Shown here piece after piece: positions 1 to 7,813 of a DNA stretch of 64,000 nucleotides (within the stretch, counting starts at the first letter, position 1; each line of letters opens with the position of its first letter). Where the stretch lies: assembly GCF_000455285.1 (NCBI RefSeq), contig NZ_HG005286.1, positions 138,191 through 202,190 of the forward strand. Reading direction: 5' to 3'. Under the pieces are notes generated by a model. The model was given only the letters and a program-made list of their open reading frames with translations. It searched no databases and was not told where the DNA came from. A program made the translations under genes and the position numbers. Source of the DNA: Candidatus Stoquefichus massiliensis AP9. GTDB lineage: Bacteria; Bacillota_I; Bacilli_A; Erysipelotrichales; Coprobacillaceae.

Positions 1-12
1 GGAGTTTTATTT

Positions 13-1230
13 ATGAAAGAAATCAATGGCTTATATGCAAATGCTAAAGTCTTTACAGATATTATTGAAGAGAGTGCTTATGAACAAATTCAAACATTGT
101 GTAATCAGTCATTTACAAGTGGTTCTCAAATTAGGATTATGCCTGATGTTCATACTGGTGTTGGATGTGTTATTGGCTTTACAGCTGATTTAAAAGATAA
201 AGTTATTCCTAATATTGTTGGTGTTGATATTGGTTGTGGTATGCTGACTGTTGAACTTGGTCAGCAGTCTATTGATTTACCTCAATTAGACAATATCATT
301 CGTCATTATGTTCCATGTGGAACATCTGTTCATAATGGAAGAATAATTCGTTTTGATAAGTTAAAAGAATTATACTGTTTTCGTTCTTTAAAAGATTCTA
401 AACGTATTGAAAGAAGTATCGGCACCCTTGGCGGTGGGAATCATTTTATTGAGGTAGATATTGATCATTTAGGAAATCATTATTTAGTCATACACACTGG
501 AAGTCGTAATTTAGGAAAACAGGTTGCTGATTACTATCAAAATCTTGCTTATGATTTATTAAGGGGTAAAGAGGAATTATTTGAAAAACAAGAAGAATTA
601 ATTGCAGAATATAAAGCATTAGGTAAAAGAAAAGAAATCCAGGCTGCTTTAAAACAATTAAAATTAGAATTTGTAGAAAAAGACATTAATTTACCTAGAA
701 ATCTTTGTTATTTAGAAGGAAAATATAAGGCTCAGTATTTACATGATATGTATATCTGTCAAGAATTTGCATCTCTCAATCGTTATATGATTGCAAATAC
801 AATTTTAAAGCATTTATTTCATCAATCTATAGAAGATTTTCATTTTTTTGAAACTATTCACAATTATATTGAACCTCAATATAATATTATTCGTAAAGGT
901 GCTGTTTCTGCAAAGAAAGATGAAAAACTGTTGATTCCTATTAATATGCGTGATGGAAGTTTAATTTGTTTAGGTAAAGGAAATCCTGATTGGAATCAAT
1001 CAGCTCCTCATGGTGCTGGACGTTTATATAGCCGTACAACAGCTAAGGAACAATTTACATTAGAAGAGTTCAAACAACAAATGAATGGAATCTATTCTAC
1101 ATCAATTCATGAAGGGACTTTAGATGAATGTCCTATGGCATATAAATCAATAGATGATATTATTGATAATATTAATGATACTGTTGATATTTTGGAAATT
1201 ATTAAACCTATTTATAATTTTAAAGCATAA
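13..1230 (+). CDS. rtcB: RtcB-family RNA-splicing/repair ligase
   Basis: 405 aa, complete; a GGAG sequence at positions 1-4 precedes the ATG. RtcB joins 2',3'-cyclic phosphate (or 3'-phosphate) RNA ends to 5'-OH ends using GTP and Mn2+. The family's metal and nucleotide motifs are visible in order: PDVHTGVGCVIG near residue 44, VGVDIGCGM near 70 (metal-binding Cys), GGGNHFIE near 140, HTGSRNLG near 162, KGAVSA near 298 and PHGAGR near 335 (the His is the expected guanylylated residue). Length matches the usual ~400 aa. An RlaP-type nucleotidyltransferase starts 11 bases downstream, so the two probably form an RNA-repair operon. No archease gene is seen nearby. Upstream promoter lies outside the window. 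Confidence 0.93.
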   Translation: MKEINGLYANAKVFTDIIEESAYEQIQTLCNQSFTSGSQIRIMPDVHTGVGCVIGFTADLKDKVIPNIVGVDIGCGMLTVELGQQSIDLPQLDNIIRHYVPCGTSVHNGRIIRFDKLKELYCFRSLKDSKRIERSIGTLGGGNHFIEVDIDHLGNHYLVIHTGSRNLGKQVADYYQNLAYDLLRGKEELFEKQEELIAEYKALGKRKEIQAALKQLKLEFVEKDINLPRNLCYLEGKYKAQYLHDMYICQEFASLNRYMIANTILKHLFHQSIEDFHFFETIHNYIEPQYNIIRKGAVSAKKDEKLLIPINMRDGSLICLGKGNPDWNQSAPHGAGRLYSRTTAKEQFTLEEFKQQMNGIYSTSIHEGTLDECPMAYKSIDDIIDNINDTVDILEIIKPIYNFKA

Positions 1231-1241
1231 AAGGTAAAAAT

Positions 1242-1994
1242 ATGTATAGTACAATTATTAATAAACTCAAGAGAATTGAAGAAACAGAAAATGTAACAAT
1301 TATATATGCTGTAGAATCAGGAAGTCGTGCATGGGGATTTGAATCAAAGGATAGCGACTATGATGTTCGTTTTATATACGTAAGAAAAATAGAAGATTAT
1401 TTGAGTTTATATGAAAAACGTGATGTTATTGAATTCGAATTAAATAATATTTATGATATTAATGGTTGGGATATACAAAAAGTATTAAAACTAGCTCAAA
1501 AGTCTAATCCAACACTTTATGAATGGATTCATTCTCCTATTATTTACAAATCTTCTACTCTTTGGAATAATCTCCTTCCATTACTTCAGGATTGTTATGA
1601 TTTATCAAAACTTATTCAACACTACTATCACATGACTCATCAACATTATTGTTTACAACAAAAAACTGTTAAAAACTATTTCTATAGTTTACGTACATTA
1701 TTATGCTGTTTATGGATTATTCATGAAAACACATCTCCACCTATTTCATTTATAGAACTGATGAAATCACAATTAGATTCAACATATGTACAACAGATTG
1801 AAACTTTAATATCTATTAAAAAATCTAGTAAAGAATCGTATATATCTTATGATATGTTTCAATTAGATAAATATATTGAAGAACAACTTCAATATATTCA
1901 TCTACATCTATATGATTTAAAACAAAATAATCATTTTACTCATAATGACTTTAATTTAGCATTTTTGCATATACTAAAAGAAACATCCCGATGA
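1242..1994 (+). CDS. RlaP-type nucleotidyltransferase (RNA-repair associated)
   Basis: 250 aa. The N-terminal third carries the polymerase-beta nucleotidyltransferase signature: ESGSRAWGFESKDSDYDVRF (residues 25-44), i.e. GS-x-x-x-G followed by DSDYD metal ligands, then an FELNNIYDINGWDIQK segment typical of the PF10127/COG3541 (YcgL/RlaP) group. The rest is helical and poorly conserved. Known members of this group are repeatedly found beside RtcB and other RNA ligases and are thought to add nucleotides to damaged RNA ends; here the gene sits 11 bases behind rtcB with an AAAGG site, supporting the same role. The exact substrate is not shown by the sequence. The stop codon lies inside a bidirectional terminator. 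Confidence 0.85.
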   Translation: MYSTIINKLKRIEETENVTIIYAVESGSRAWGFESKDSDYDVRFIYVRKIEDYLSLYEKRDVIEFELNNIYDINGWDIQKVLKLAQKSNPTLYEWIHSPIIYKSSTLWNNLLPLLQDCYDLSKLIQHYYHMTHQHYCLQQKTVKNYFYSLRTLLCCLWIIHENTSPPISFIELMKSQLDSTYVQQIETLISIKKSSKESYISYDMFQLDKYIEEQLQYIHLHLYDLKQNNHFTHNDFNLAFLHILKETSR

Positions 1995-2004
1995 TGTTTC
2001 TTTT
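1976..2004. terminator. bidirectional terminator between rlaP-like gene and yitT-like gene
   Basis: Stem GAAACATC/GATGTTTC (1980-1987 with 1993-2000) with a 5-base loop, flanked by AAAA on the left and TTTTT on the right, so it can end transcripts on both strands. It overlaps the 3' ends of the two convergent genes. Confidence 0.8.
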
Positions 2005-2886
2005 TCATTCAATAGGTTCCTGATAAAAACGACCAGTAACGCCTTCTGATTTCACTACATTAATAAAGACTTTTGGATCTAATTTCTTTACAAGATGAAT
2101 AACATCTTTCACTTCATCAGCCCCTACAACAGTATATAACATAGCCTTATTTTCTTTTAAATAACAACCTTTACCTTCTATATGTGTCACTCCATGATGA
2201 GTAAAATTCATTAACTCCTGTTCTAAATGATCTGGTTCATTTGTAACAATAAACAATGTAACCTTTTGATCCCTTTGATGAAATCTTTCAATAATCTGTG
2301 TAGAAACAAATTGAAAGATTATAGAGTACATAGCTTCTTCAAATCCAAATAACAGTCCAGCTGTTAATAAAATAACAACATTAATACCAAACACAAAATT
2401 CCATGATGGTTTTTTTAGCTTATTTGATAAATAAACAGCAATAAAATCAGTTCCCCCACTAGAAGCTTTTCCATGTAATGCAATGACAATAGCAATACCA
2501 TTTAAAATACCTCCAAATACAGATACCAATAAAGGATCATATGTAATAGGTGTTACTGGAATCAAATCAACAAGAAATGAATTCAAGACAATCATAATAA
2601 CCGAATAACTTGTAAACTTTTTTCCAATAATTTTAAAACCAATAAATGCAGGTAATGCATTTAAAGCTATATTAATAATTGAATAAGGAAGTGTTAATCC
2701 TAAGAATACATTTGCTGATCTTTGTATTAACAAAGATAAACCTGTAAATCCTCCTGGTATTAAATGACCTGCACGAACAAATGATTTGATATTAATAGAC
2801 ATAATTAAAGATGCTACTAAAACACAAATTAAAGATGTTGCGTGCTTTTCCCATTGTTCCTTTTCTTTAGTTTTTGCGTAAACCAT
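2005..2886 (-). CDS. YitT family membrane protein (DUF161/DUF2179)
   Basis: 293 aa. N-terminal two thirds hold about five to six membrane segments with the family's glycine-rich patches (IPGGFTGLSLL near residue 42 and ASSGGTDFIAVYLS near 141). The C-terminal ~80 residues form the soluble DUF2179 domain (VTLFIVTNEPDHLEQELM... to the C-terminus), which in the family resembles a small ligand-binding fold. Family function is unproven; members are widespread integral membrane proteins of Firmicutes. An AGGAGG sequence precedes the ATG. Single-gene unit, convergent with the rlaP-like gene. Confidence 0.88.
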   Translation of the reverse strand: MVYAKTKEKEQWEKHATSLICVLVASLIMSINIKSFVRAGHLIPGGFTGLSLLIQRSANVFLGLTLPYSIINIALNALPAFIGFKIIGKKFTSYSVIMIVLNSFLVDLIPVTPITYDPLLVSVFGGILNGIAIVIALHGKASSGGTDFIAVYLSNKLKKPSWNFVFGINVVILLTAGLLFGFEEAMYSIIFQFVSTQIIERFHQRDQKVTLFIVTNEPDHLEQELMNFTHHGVTHIEGKGCYLKENKAMLYTVVGADEVKDVIHLVKKLDPKVFINVVKSEGVTGRFYQEPIE

Positions 2887-2988
2887 ACTGTCCTCCTAAA
2901 ATACGCATTCATTATACGCTTGTATAAACATTAATACAATATTAAATTTGTTTTCTTATCTAAATGTCACAGTATTGTCATATTTATA

Positions 2989-2997
2989 TGCTATAAT
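2989..2997 (+). promoter_or_regulatory. extended -10 promoter
   Basis: TGCTATAAT with an extended TGn element ends 24 bases before the ATG at 3022. No convincing -35 hexamer is present at 16-18 bases spacing. Confidence 0.5.
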
Positions 2998-3021
2998 AAT
3001 TATAAGAAAGAAGGTATTCAA

Positions 3022-3456
3022 ATGGAAACAGAACTCTGTATTGGAACAAAGCATAATGGTTATACAATTTATACCGAAAAGCAATGTTTAGTCATTCATC
3101 AAGTCATGAGTCTTTATGATAATTTAGTCGAAAAAAAAGAAAAGGATGTATTTATTAAATTTAAGGATATTGATTTTATTGAAGTGAATTATTCTACTTA
3201 TGATTCTGGTTTATGGGGAATGAATTGTATGTTGGTATTAAAAGCACATTTAAAGGATGGTAATATTATTGATTTTCATGGGAAAATTGAAGCGAATCGT
3301 GATGATTTTGTTGCTGGATATAAACTCTTACGATCTTTAGATATCCAATTTAAGGATACATTTGGTATTTTAGACTATATCCTTAATTCAAATTTAAAAC
3401 GTATTGATTATATTCTTACTGAAATGATTGATAATAAGAAATTGAAAGCTTTATAA
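3022..3456 (+). CDS. hypothetical cytosolic protein
   Basis: 144 aa, no signal peptide or membrane segment. I do not recognise a family. It alternates hydrophobic and charged residues as in a small beta-sheet domain in its first ~110 residues (KDVFIKFKDIDFIEVNY, CMLVLKAHLKDGNIIDFHG), then ends in a helical tail; the overall pattern is reminiscent of PH-like or bacterial YcxB-type domains, but that is only a resemblance. It has an AAGAAGG ribosome site and its own extended -10 promoter, and converges on the GH25 gene across a terminator. Codon use looks like its neighbours. Confidence 0.7.
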   Translation: METELCIGTKHNGYTIYTEKQCLVIHQVMSLYDNLVEKKEKDVFIKFKDIDFIEVNYSTYDSGLWGMNCMLVLKAHLKDGNIIDFHGKIEANRDDFVAGYKLLRSLDIQFKDTFGILDYILNSNLKRIDYILTEMIDNKKLKAL

Positions 3457-3463
3457 AAGGAAA

Positions 3464-3490
3464 AGAAGTTGATTTAATCAACTTCTTTAT
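3464..3490. terminator. bidirectional terminator
   Basis: Perfect 9-bp inverted repeat AGAAGTTGA/TCAACTTCT with loop TTTAA, A-rich on the left and TTTATT on the right. It lies between convergent genes and overlaps the GH25 stop codon. Confidence 0.8.
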
Positions 3491-4500
3491 TGTCTTAACT
3501 TTCCTTCTTTTAATAAACGTAGTAATTCTAAATTCTGTCTTGCACTTCCTGTATAATCTTCAATACCGTTTCTTTTTGCAAGTTCTCTACGTGATGAAAA
3601 TGAAGCATCTACACCAATTTGTGTTAAAGCATCAACTAGTGAGTCACCACGATAAGTTGGATTTGATAAATATTTCATTGTTCCTGTAATACTTTCATTA
3701 TTAACCCATCCTAATCCATTACCAATGAGATATGGATTTCTTGCATCTCTTACAATTCTAGTAATAGTTCCGTGATTCATATATGGAATTAAAGGAATAC
3801 TGCTATCTGAAGATATATAGACATGATCAAATGTTACATGGTCTCCTACTTCATATTCTATTGGACCTTCATCAGGTTCTTCTTTATCAAAGTTATTGAA
3901 GCCACCTTCTCTAATTTCCACTGGAAAATCTCGATATGCATAATTACGATCTACAGGTGCATTAATCCCTTCTACAAATCCTTTATCAGTATATTGCCAC
4001 ATATCAAAGCCTTCTGCTCCTAATTCATCAGCATATCTTGCAACCCATTTTGTATATCTTGTAAAAAATGCTCCTGTCAATTTTGTTCTCCACCAATAAT
4101 ATGATGCATAGAAACCTGGGAAATAGTTATGTCTTGCTAATTCATCAGCCCATACTCTACAATTTCTTTCAATCTGATCATTAGATAAACGACCAACTCT
4201 AGGATCCTCTAAATCTAAATATATTGGATATTCCATTTTATAGTCTGCAATTAATCGTAAGACATGTCTTGCTTCTGATAAAGCATCTCTTTCATTTTGA
4301 GCATATGAATAAAGATAAACACCAAAAGGAATTCCTAATCTTGTACATTCATCTGCATTTCTTTTAAAAGTTGGATCATCTTGTCCTGGTATATCCTGTC
4401 CATATCCACATCTTAAAATTGCAAAATCAATATGCTTCTTTGCTAATTCCCAATTAATCACACCTTGATACTGTGATACATCTACACCATCTCTTACCAT
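3487..4500 (-). CDS. GH25 lysozyme (endolysin-like, no signal peptide)
   Basis: 337 aa. Residues 5-195 are a glycoside hydrolase family 25 muramidase domain: DGVDVSQYQGVINW at the start, AILRCGYG, FGVYLYSYA, YPIYLDLEDPR (catalytic Asp/Glu pair), FYASYYWW and DMWQYTD. It cleaves the MurNAc-GlcNAc bond of peptidoglycan. Residues ~215-275 look like an SH3-type binding domain (YEVGDHVTFDHVYISSD). The last ~55 residues (SLVDALTQIGVDASFSSRRE onward) match a short domain recurring at the end of Firmicute wall hydrolases. There is no secretion signal at the N-terminus, so export needs a holin, a non-classical route or lysis, as for phage endolysins; no other phage gene is nearby. AAGGAGG precedes the ATG. 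Confidence 0.9.
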   Translation of the reverse strand: MVRDGVDVSQYQGVINWELAKKHIDFAILRCGYGQDIPGQDDPTFKRNADECTRLGIPFGVYLYSYAQNERDALSEARHVLRLIADYKMEYPIYLDLEDPRVGRLSNDQIERNCRVWADELARHNYFPGFYASYYWWRTKLTGAFFTRYTKWVARYADELGAEGFDMWQYTDKGFVEGINAPVDRNYAYRDFPVEIREGGFNNFDKEEPDEGPIEYEVGDHVTFDHVYISSDSSIPLIPYMNHGTITRIVRDARNPYLIGNGLGWVNNESITGTMKYLSNPTYRGDSLVDALTQIGVDASFSSRRELAKRNGIEDYTGSARQNLELLRLLKEGKLRQ

Positions 4501-4554
4501 GAATTCACCTCCTTCAAAATACTATATGTTTATTTTCAAATATTGCCTTTACAT

Positions 4555-4582
4555 TTGACACAGTTTTGAGACACTTTATAAT
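4555..4582 (+). promoter_or_regulatory. sigma-A promoter of the 2-hydroxyacid dehydrogenase gene
   Basis: Perfect TTGACA (4555-4560), 16-base spacer and perfect TATAAT (4577-4582). Transcription should start near 4589, which excludes any start codon upstream of 4590 for the gene that follows. Confidence 0.85.
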
Positions 4583-4604
4583 ATATGTTAATGGGGTGAT
4601 AATC

Positions 4605-5528
4605 ATGAAAGTCTTTTTATGTGAACCAATACATCAAAAAGCATATCGGCAATTAATTGAAAATTATGAAGTTATAGACTCTTTTGACAATCTTCATGAA
4701 TGTCAAGTTATCATTAGTCGTAATTTAAAAATTAATCAGTCTCTTATTGATCAATGTCCTTTATTAGAATTGGTTGTTATTCACGGAACAGGTTATGATG
4801 ATGTAGATATTGACTATTTAAAAGCAAAACATGTTCATTTATGCAATACACCTAGTCTTAACGCTCTAAGTGTTGCTGAACTTATTGTCACATTTGTGTT
4901 ACAGTTATCGAGGCAAACAATACGTTTACAAAAAAACTATATTGAGGACAAAATACATACAATTGCACCAATTGAATACTTAGGACATGAAATTTCTCAT
5001 AAAACATTTGGATTAATTGGAACAGGTCAAATTGCATTGAAAGCTGCACAAATATTACATGATGGTTTTCATATGAATATTATTGCATATTCACGATCTT
5101 TGACTCCTGATCGTGCAAAAGAATTAAATCTTACTTATTGCCAGTCTATGGAAGAAGTTTTTCAGAAAGCAGATTATGTTTCTATTGGAACATCTTTGAA
5201 TCAAGATACATATCATATGATTGATAGAAAACTACTTTCTTTAATGAAACCGACTTCTTATTTAATTAACACTTCTCGTGGAGCAATTATTAATGAAAAT
5301 GATCTATATGAATATTTGAAAGAAAAGAAAATTGCAGGAGCAGCATTAGATGTTTTAGAATTTGAACCCGTCAAACACACGCATCCTCTTTTATCACTTG
5401 ATAATATTGTTTATACTCCACATATTGGAGGCTCTACAGATGAAGCATTGTTAAGAGTTGGTTTTGCTGTTGTTCAATCAATTGATAGATATAATCGTGG
5501 AGAATTATGGAAAGATTTATTGTTTTAA
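4605..5528 (+). CDS. D-isomer-specific 2-hydroxyacid dehydrogenase
   Basis: 307 aa from the ATG at 4605, preceded by GGGGTG. A longer in-frame TTG at 4566 lies inside the promoter and is rejected. Cytosolic NAD-dependent reductase of 2-keto acids. Visible family features: N-terminal catalytic half with VIHGTGYDDVD and LCNTPSLNALSVAEL, Rossmann motif GLIGTGQIALKAAQIL near residue 145, STSRG-equivalent INTSRGAIINE near 235 (Arg), EFEP near 262 (Glu) and PHIGGST near 280 (catalytic His). The substrate (phosphoglycerate, lactate, hydroxyisocaproate or other) cannot be decided from sequence; the absence of an ACT domain makes a typical SerA less likely. Confidence 0.88.
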   Translation: MKVFLCEPIHQKAYRQLIENYEVIDSFDNLHECQVIISRNLKINQSLIDQCPLLELVVIHGTGYDDVDIDYLKAKHVHLCNTPSLNALSVAELIVTFVLQLSRQTIRLQKNYIEDKIHTIAPIEYLGHEISHKTFGLIGTGQIALKAAQILHDGFHMNIIAYSRSLTPDRAKELNLTYCQSMEEVFQKADYVSIGTSLNQDTYHMIDRKLLSLMKPTSYLINTSRGAIINENDLYEYLKEKKIAGAALDVLEFEPVKHTHPLLSLDNIVYTPHIGGSTDEALLRVGFAVVQSIDRYNRGELWKDLLF

Positions 5529-5549
5529 CAAATATTGGTGGCTCACTGT

Positions 5550-5568
5550 TATAATTTTATGTTATAAT
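5550..5568 (+). promoter_or_regulatory. tandem -10 elements before the NlpC/P60 gene
   Basis: Two TATAAT hexamers lie 13 bases apart (5550-5555 and 5563-5568), 20-35 bases upstream of the ATG. -35 matches are weak (TTAACA at 5525-5530 is 19 bases from the first). The hexamers are clear; which one is used is not. Confidence 0.5.
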
Positions 5569-5588
5569 GTTGAAGCAGAGGTGATAAA

Positions 5589-6776
5589 ATGAAAAAAATA
5601 TTAATGGGTCTCTTAGCCTTTTGTTCAGTATTATCTATGACAGTTTCTTCTAATCATGTTAATGCTGTTGACTTTGAAGGTAATGAATCTAAATACATAA
5701 AATTATGTTCATCTTCTTTAACAAATTCAAATAAAAAAGTTTGTGAAGAATTTAATTCGTATCTAAGTAAAAAGAATAGCAATCTAAAAAAAGAAATAAG
5801 TGAAACAAAAAAAGATTTAAGTGAAACAAATAACGATATAAATGAAGTCTCTTCTAAGATTAAAACAATCAATTCACAAATTGATTCTAAAGAAAAGGAA
5901 ATTGATTATTTACTTACTTCTATTACAAAGATTGAAAAAGATATTGATAAAAAAGAAAAACAAATGCAAGAGCGTTTATATGTTATGCAAACAACATATA
6001 ATTCTAATTGGTTAGTTGATTTCTTATTTGGTGCAGAAGACTTTTCATCATTCTTCTCACGTCTAACAAGTATTAATGATATTACATCATATGAAAAAGA
6101 GTTAGTCGCTGAATTAGCTAAACAAAAGAAAAATTTGAGTTCCCAAAAGGAAACATTGCTTAATGCAAAGGCGGCGTTACAATCACAAAAGAATGCACAA
6201 GTTGATTTACAAGAAAAACTTGTTAATTTAAAAGCTACTCAACAAAAAGAAATTGCTGATAATCAGGCAGAAGCAAAGAAAGTAACAGATGCCCAAAAGA
6301 AAATAGATGCTGCATTAACTGAATTGATGTCACAAGCACCTAGCGGTGGTGGTGGCGGTGGTTCATTTGTAGCTGGATCATCTGAAGTTGGAAATGCGAT
6401 TGCTCAAAAGGCACTTTCTAAAATGGGCTCACGTTATTGGTGGGGAGCTAGTGGACCAAATTATTTCGATTGTTCTGGATTAGTTCATTGGGCTCATAAC
6501 AATGCTGGAGTCAAACTAGGACGTACAACTGCTGCTGGGTATTCTAGAGCTGGTAAAGGAATTTCTAAATCTCAACTTCAACCAGGTGATGTTATTACAT
6601 TTAGTTATGGTAGTGGTGTTGCACATATAGGAATTTATATTGGTGGTGGAAGTTTTGTTCATGCTGCTGGACAGGGATCTGGTACAGTTGGTCAATATCC
6701 AAATCAATGCGTTAAAACTGCACAACTTGATGGATACTGGTCACGTTATGTATACAACTATAGAAGATTATATTAA
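5589..6776 (+). CDS. secreted coiled-coil NlpC/P60 peptidoglycan endopeptidase
   Basis: 395 aa. Signal peptide at residues 1-26 (MKKILMGLLAFCSVLSM..., ending near NAVDF). Residues ~45-255 form a long coiled coil of the PcsB/CwlO type rich in K, E, S and N. A glycine hinge (GGGGGG near 261) leads to a C-terminal NlpC/P60 domain: NYFDCSGLVHWAH carries the catalytic Cys, VAHIGIYIGGG the catalytic His and SFVHA the conserved end. These enzymes cut peptide stems of peptidoglycan during division or elongation and the coiled coil usually mediates control by FtsEX. Single gene with its own promoter and terminator. Confidence 0.92.
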   Translation: MKKILMGLLAFCSVLSMTVSSNHVNAVDFEGNESKYIKLCSSSLTNSNKKVCEEFNSYLSKKNSNLKKEISETKKDLSETNNDINEVSSKIKTINSQIDSKEKEIDYLLTSITKIEKDIDKKEKQMQERLYVMQTTYNSNWLVDFLFGAEDFSSFFSRLTSINDITSYEKELVAELAKQKKNLSSQKETLLNAKAALQSQKNAQVDLQEKLVNLKATQQKEIADNQAEAKKVTDAQKKIDAALTELMSQAPSGGGGGGSFVAGSSEVGNAIAQKALSKMGSRYWWGASGPNYFDCSGLVHWAHNNAGVKLGRTTAAGYSRAGKGISKSQLQPGDVITFSYGSGVAHIGIYIGGGSFVHAAGQGSGTVGQYPNQCVKTAQLDGYWSRYVYNYRRLY

Positions 6777-6806
6777 AAGATTTGGGATTAAAGTCCCAAA
6801 TCTTTT
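6775..6806. terminator. strong bidirectional terminator
   Basis: 13-bp perfect stem AAAAGATTTGGGA/TCCCAAATCTTTT with a 6-base loop, between the convergent NlpC/P60 and ldh genes. Confidence 0.9.
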
Positions 6807-7741
6807 TTAACATCTCTTTTAATTTTTCTTAATATTTCATAACTTTCATCAAACTTACTTTGATCAACACCATTTAATGGAAGCTCTATAATTTCCTTTA
6901 TTCCATCTCTACCAATAATACATGGAACACCCATATAAATATCTTTATGCTTATATTCATGATCTAAGTAGGCACTTACACATAATATCTTATTTGAGTC
7001 ATCAAATATAGATAAAATAAGTTTATTAAGAGATAGCCCTATACCATAATAAGTTGCTTTCTTTCTTTCAATAATTTCATATGCTGCATTCTTTACATCA
7101 TTATAGATATCATTTAAATCATGCATATCTAATTTCTTTTCATCAACATATTCCATTAATGTTTTACAACCAACATATGTATTCATCCATGATATAAAAG
7201 ATGAATCACCATGTTCGCCTAAAATATATGCTTCAATATCATCACTAGAAACATCTAGATATTCGCTTAATAAATATCTCATTCTAGCAGTATCTAAAAG
7301 TGTTCCTGTTCCAATAACTCTACTCTTATCAATACCCATTACTCTATAAACGACATAACTTAAAATATCAACTGGATTACTTGCAACAATAATAATACCC
7401 TGAAATCCACTTCCTTTAATCTTAAGTGCTATATCTTTCATAATACGTGTATTGATTTGAGTTAATTCTAATCTTGTTTGTCCTTCTTTTTGATTTGCTC
7501 CTGCACAAATAACAACAATATCACTATCTCTACAATCCTGATAGGTTCCTGCTTTAACTTTAATCTTATGACTGCTATAAGGAATGCCATGATTTAAGTC
7601 CATAGCTTCTCCTTTAGCTTTTTCTTCATCTAAATCCATAAGGACTAGTTCATCTATTCCTCCAGTATTTAATAGTGAATAAGCCATACTCATTCCTACC
7701 ATACCAGTTCCAATCAAAACAACTTTTCTATTTTCCTTCAT
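6788..7741 (-). CDS. ldh: L-lactate dehydrogenase
   Basis: 317 aa, the normal length. Interconverts pyruvate and L-lactate with NADH, regenerating NAD+ in fermentation. The Rossmann motif GTGMVGMSMAYSL is at residues 12-24, the nucleotide Asp in LVLMDLDEEKA, the ICAGANQKEGQTR loop follows (the Gln-x-x-x-x-x-Arg segment is the specificity loop of lactate, rather than malate, enzymes), then SNPVDILSYV, and GEHGDSSF with the catalytic His near residue 178. It lies downstream of fruA on the same strand but a terminator separates them, so it is probably expressed separately; it may nonetheless receive some read-through. Confidence 0.92.
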   Translation of the reverse strand: MKENRKVVLIGTGMVGMSMAYSLLNTGGIDELVLMDLDEEKAKGEAMDLNHGIPYSSHKIKVKAGTYQDCRDSDIVVICAGANQKEGQTRLELTQINTRIMKDIALKIKGSGFQGIIIVASNPVDILSYVVYRVMGIDKSRVIGTGTLLDTARMRYLLSEYLDVSSDDIEAYILGEHGDSSFISWMNTYVGCKTLMEYVDEKKLDMHDLNDIYNDVKNAAYEIIERKKATYYGIGLSLNKLILSIFDDSNKILCVSAYLDHEYKHKDIYMGVPCIIGRDGIKEIIELPLNGVDQSKFDESYEILRKIKRDVKKDLGL

Positions 7742-7781
7742 TATATCACCTATATAAGTATGATATTATTTTTAAATTTTA

Positions 7782-7813
7782 TTCAAAAAGACTTCTTAAG
7801 AAGTCTTTTTGAA
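7782..7813 (-). terminator. terminator of the fruK-fruA operon
   Basis: Perfect 32-base palindrome, 16 bp each arm, centred at 7797/7798. It contains the fruA stop codon and a run of five T on either strand. Confidence 0.85.

Noticed and set aside
4566-4604. Upstream TTG start extending the 2-hydroxyacid dehydrogenase by 13 residues.
   Set aside because: It lies between the -35 and -10 elements of a near-perfect promoter and so precedes the transcript start; the ATG at 4605 has a ribosome site.
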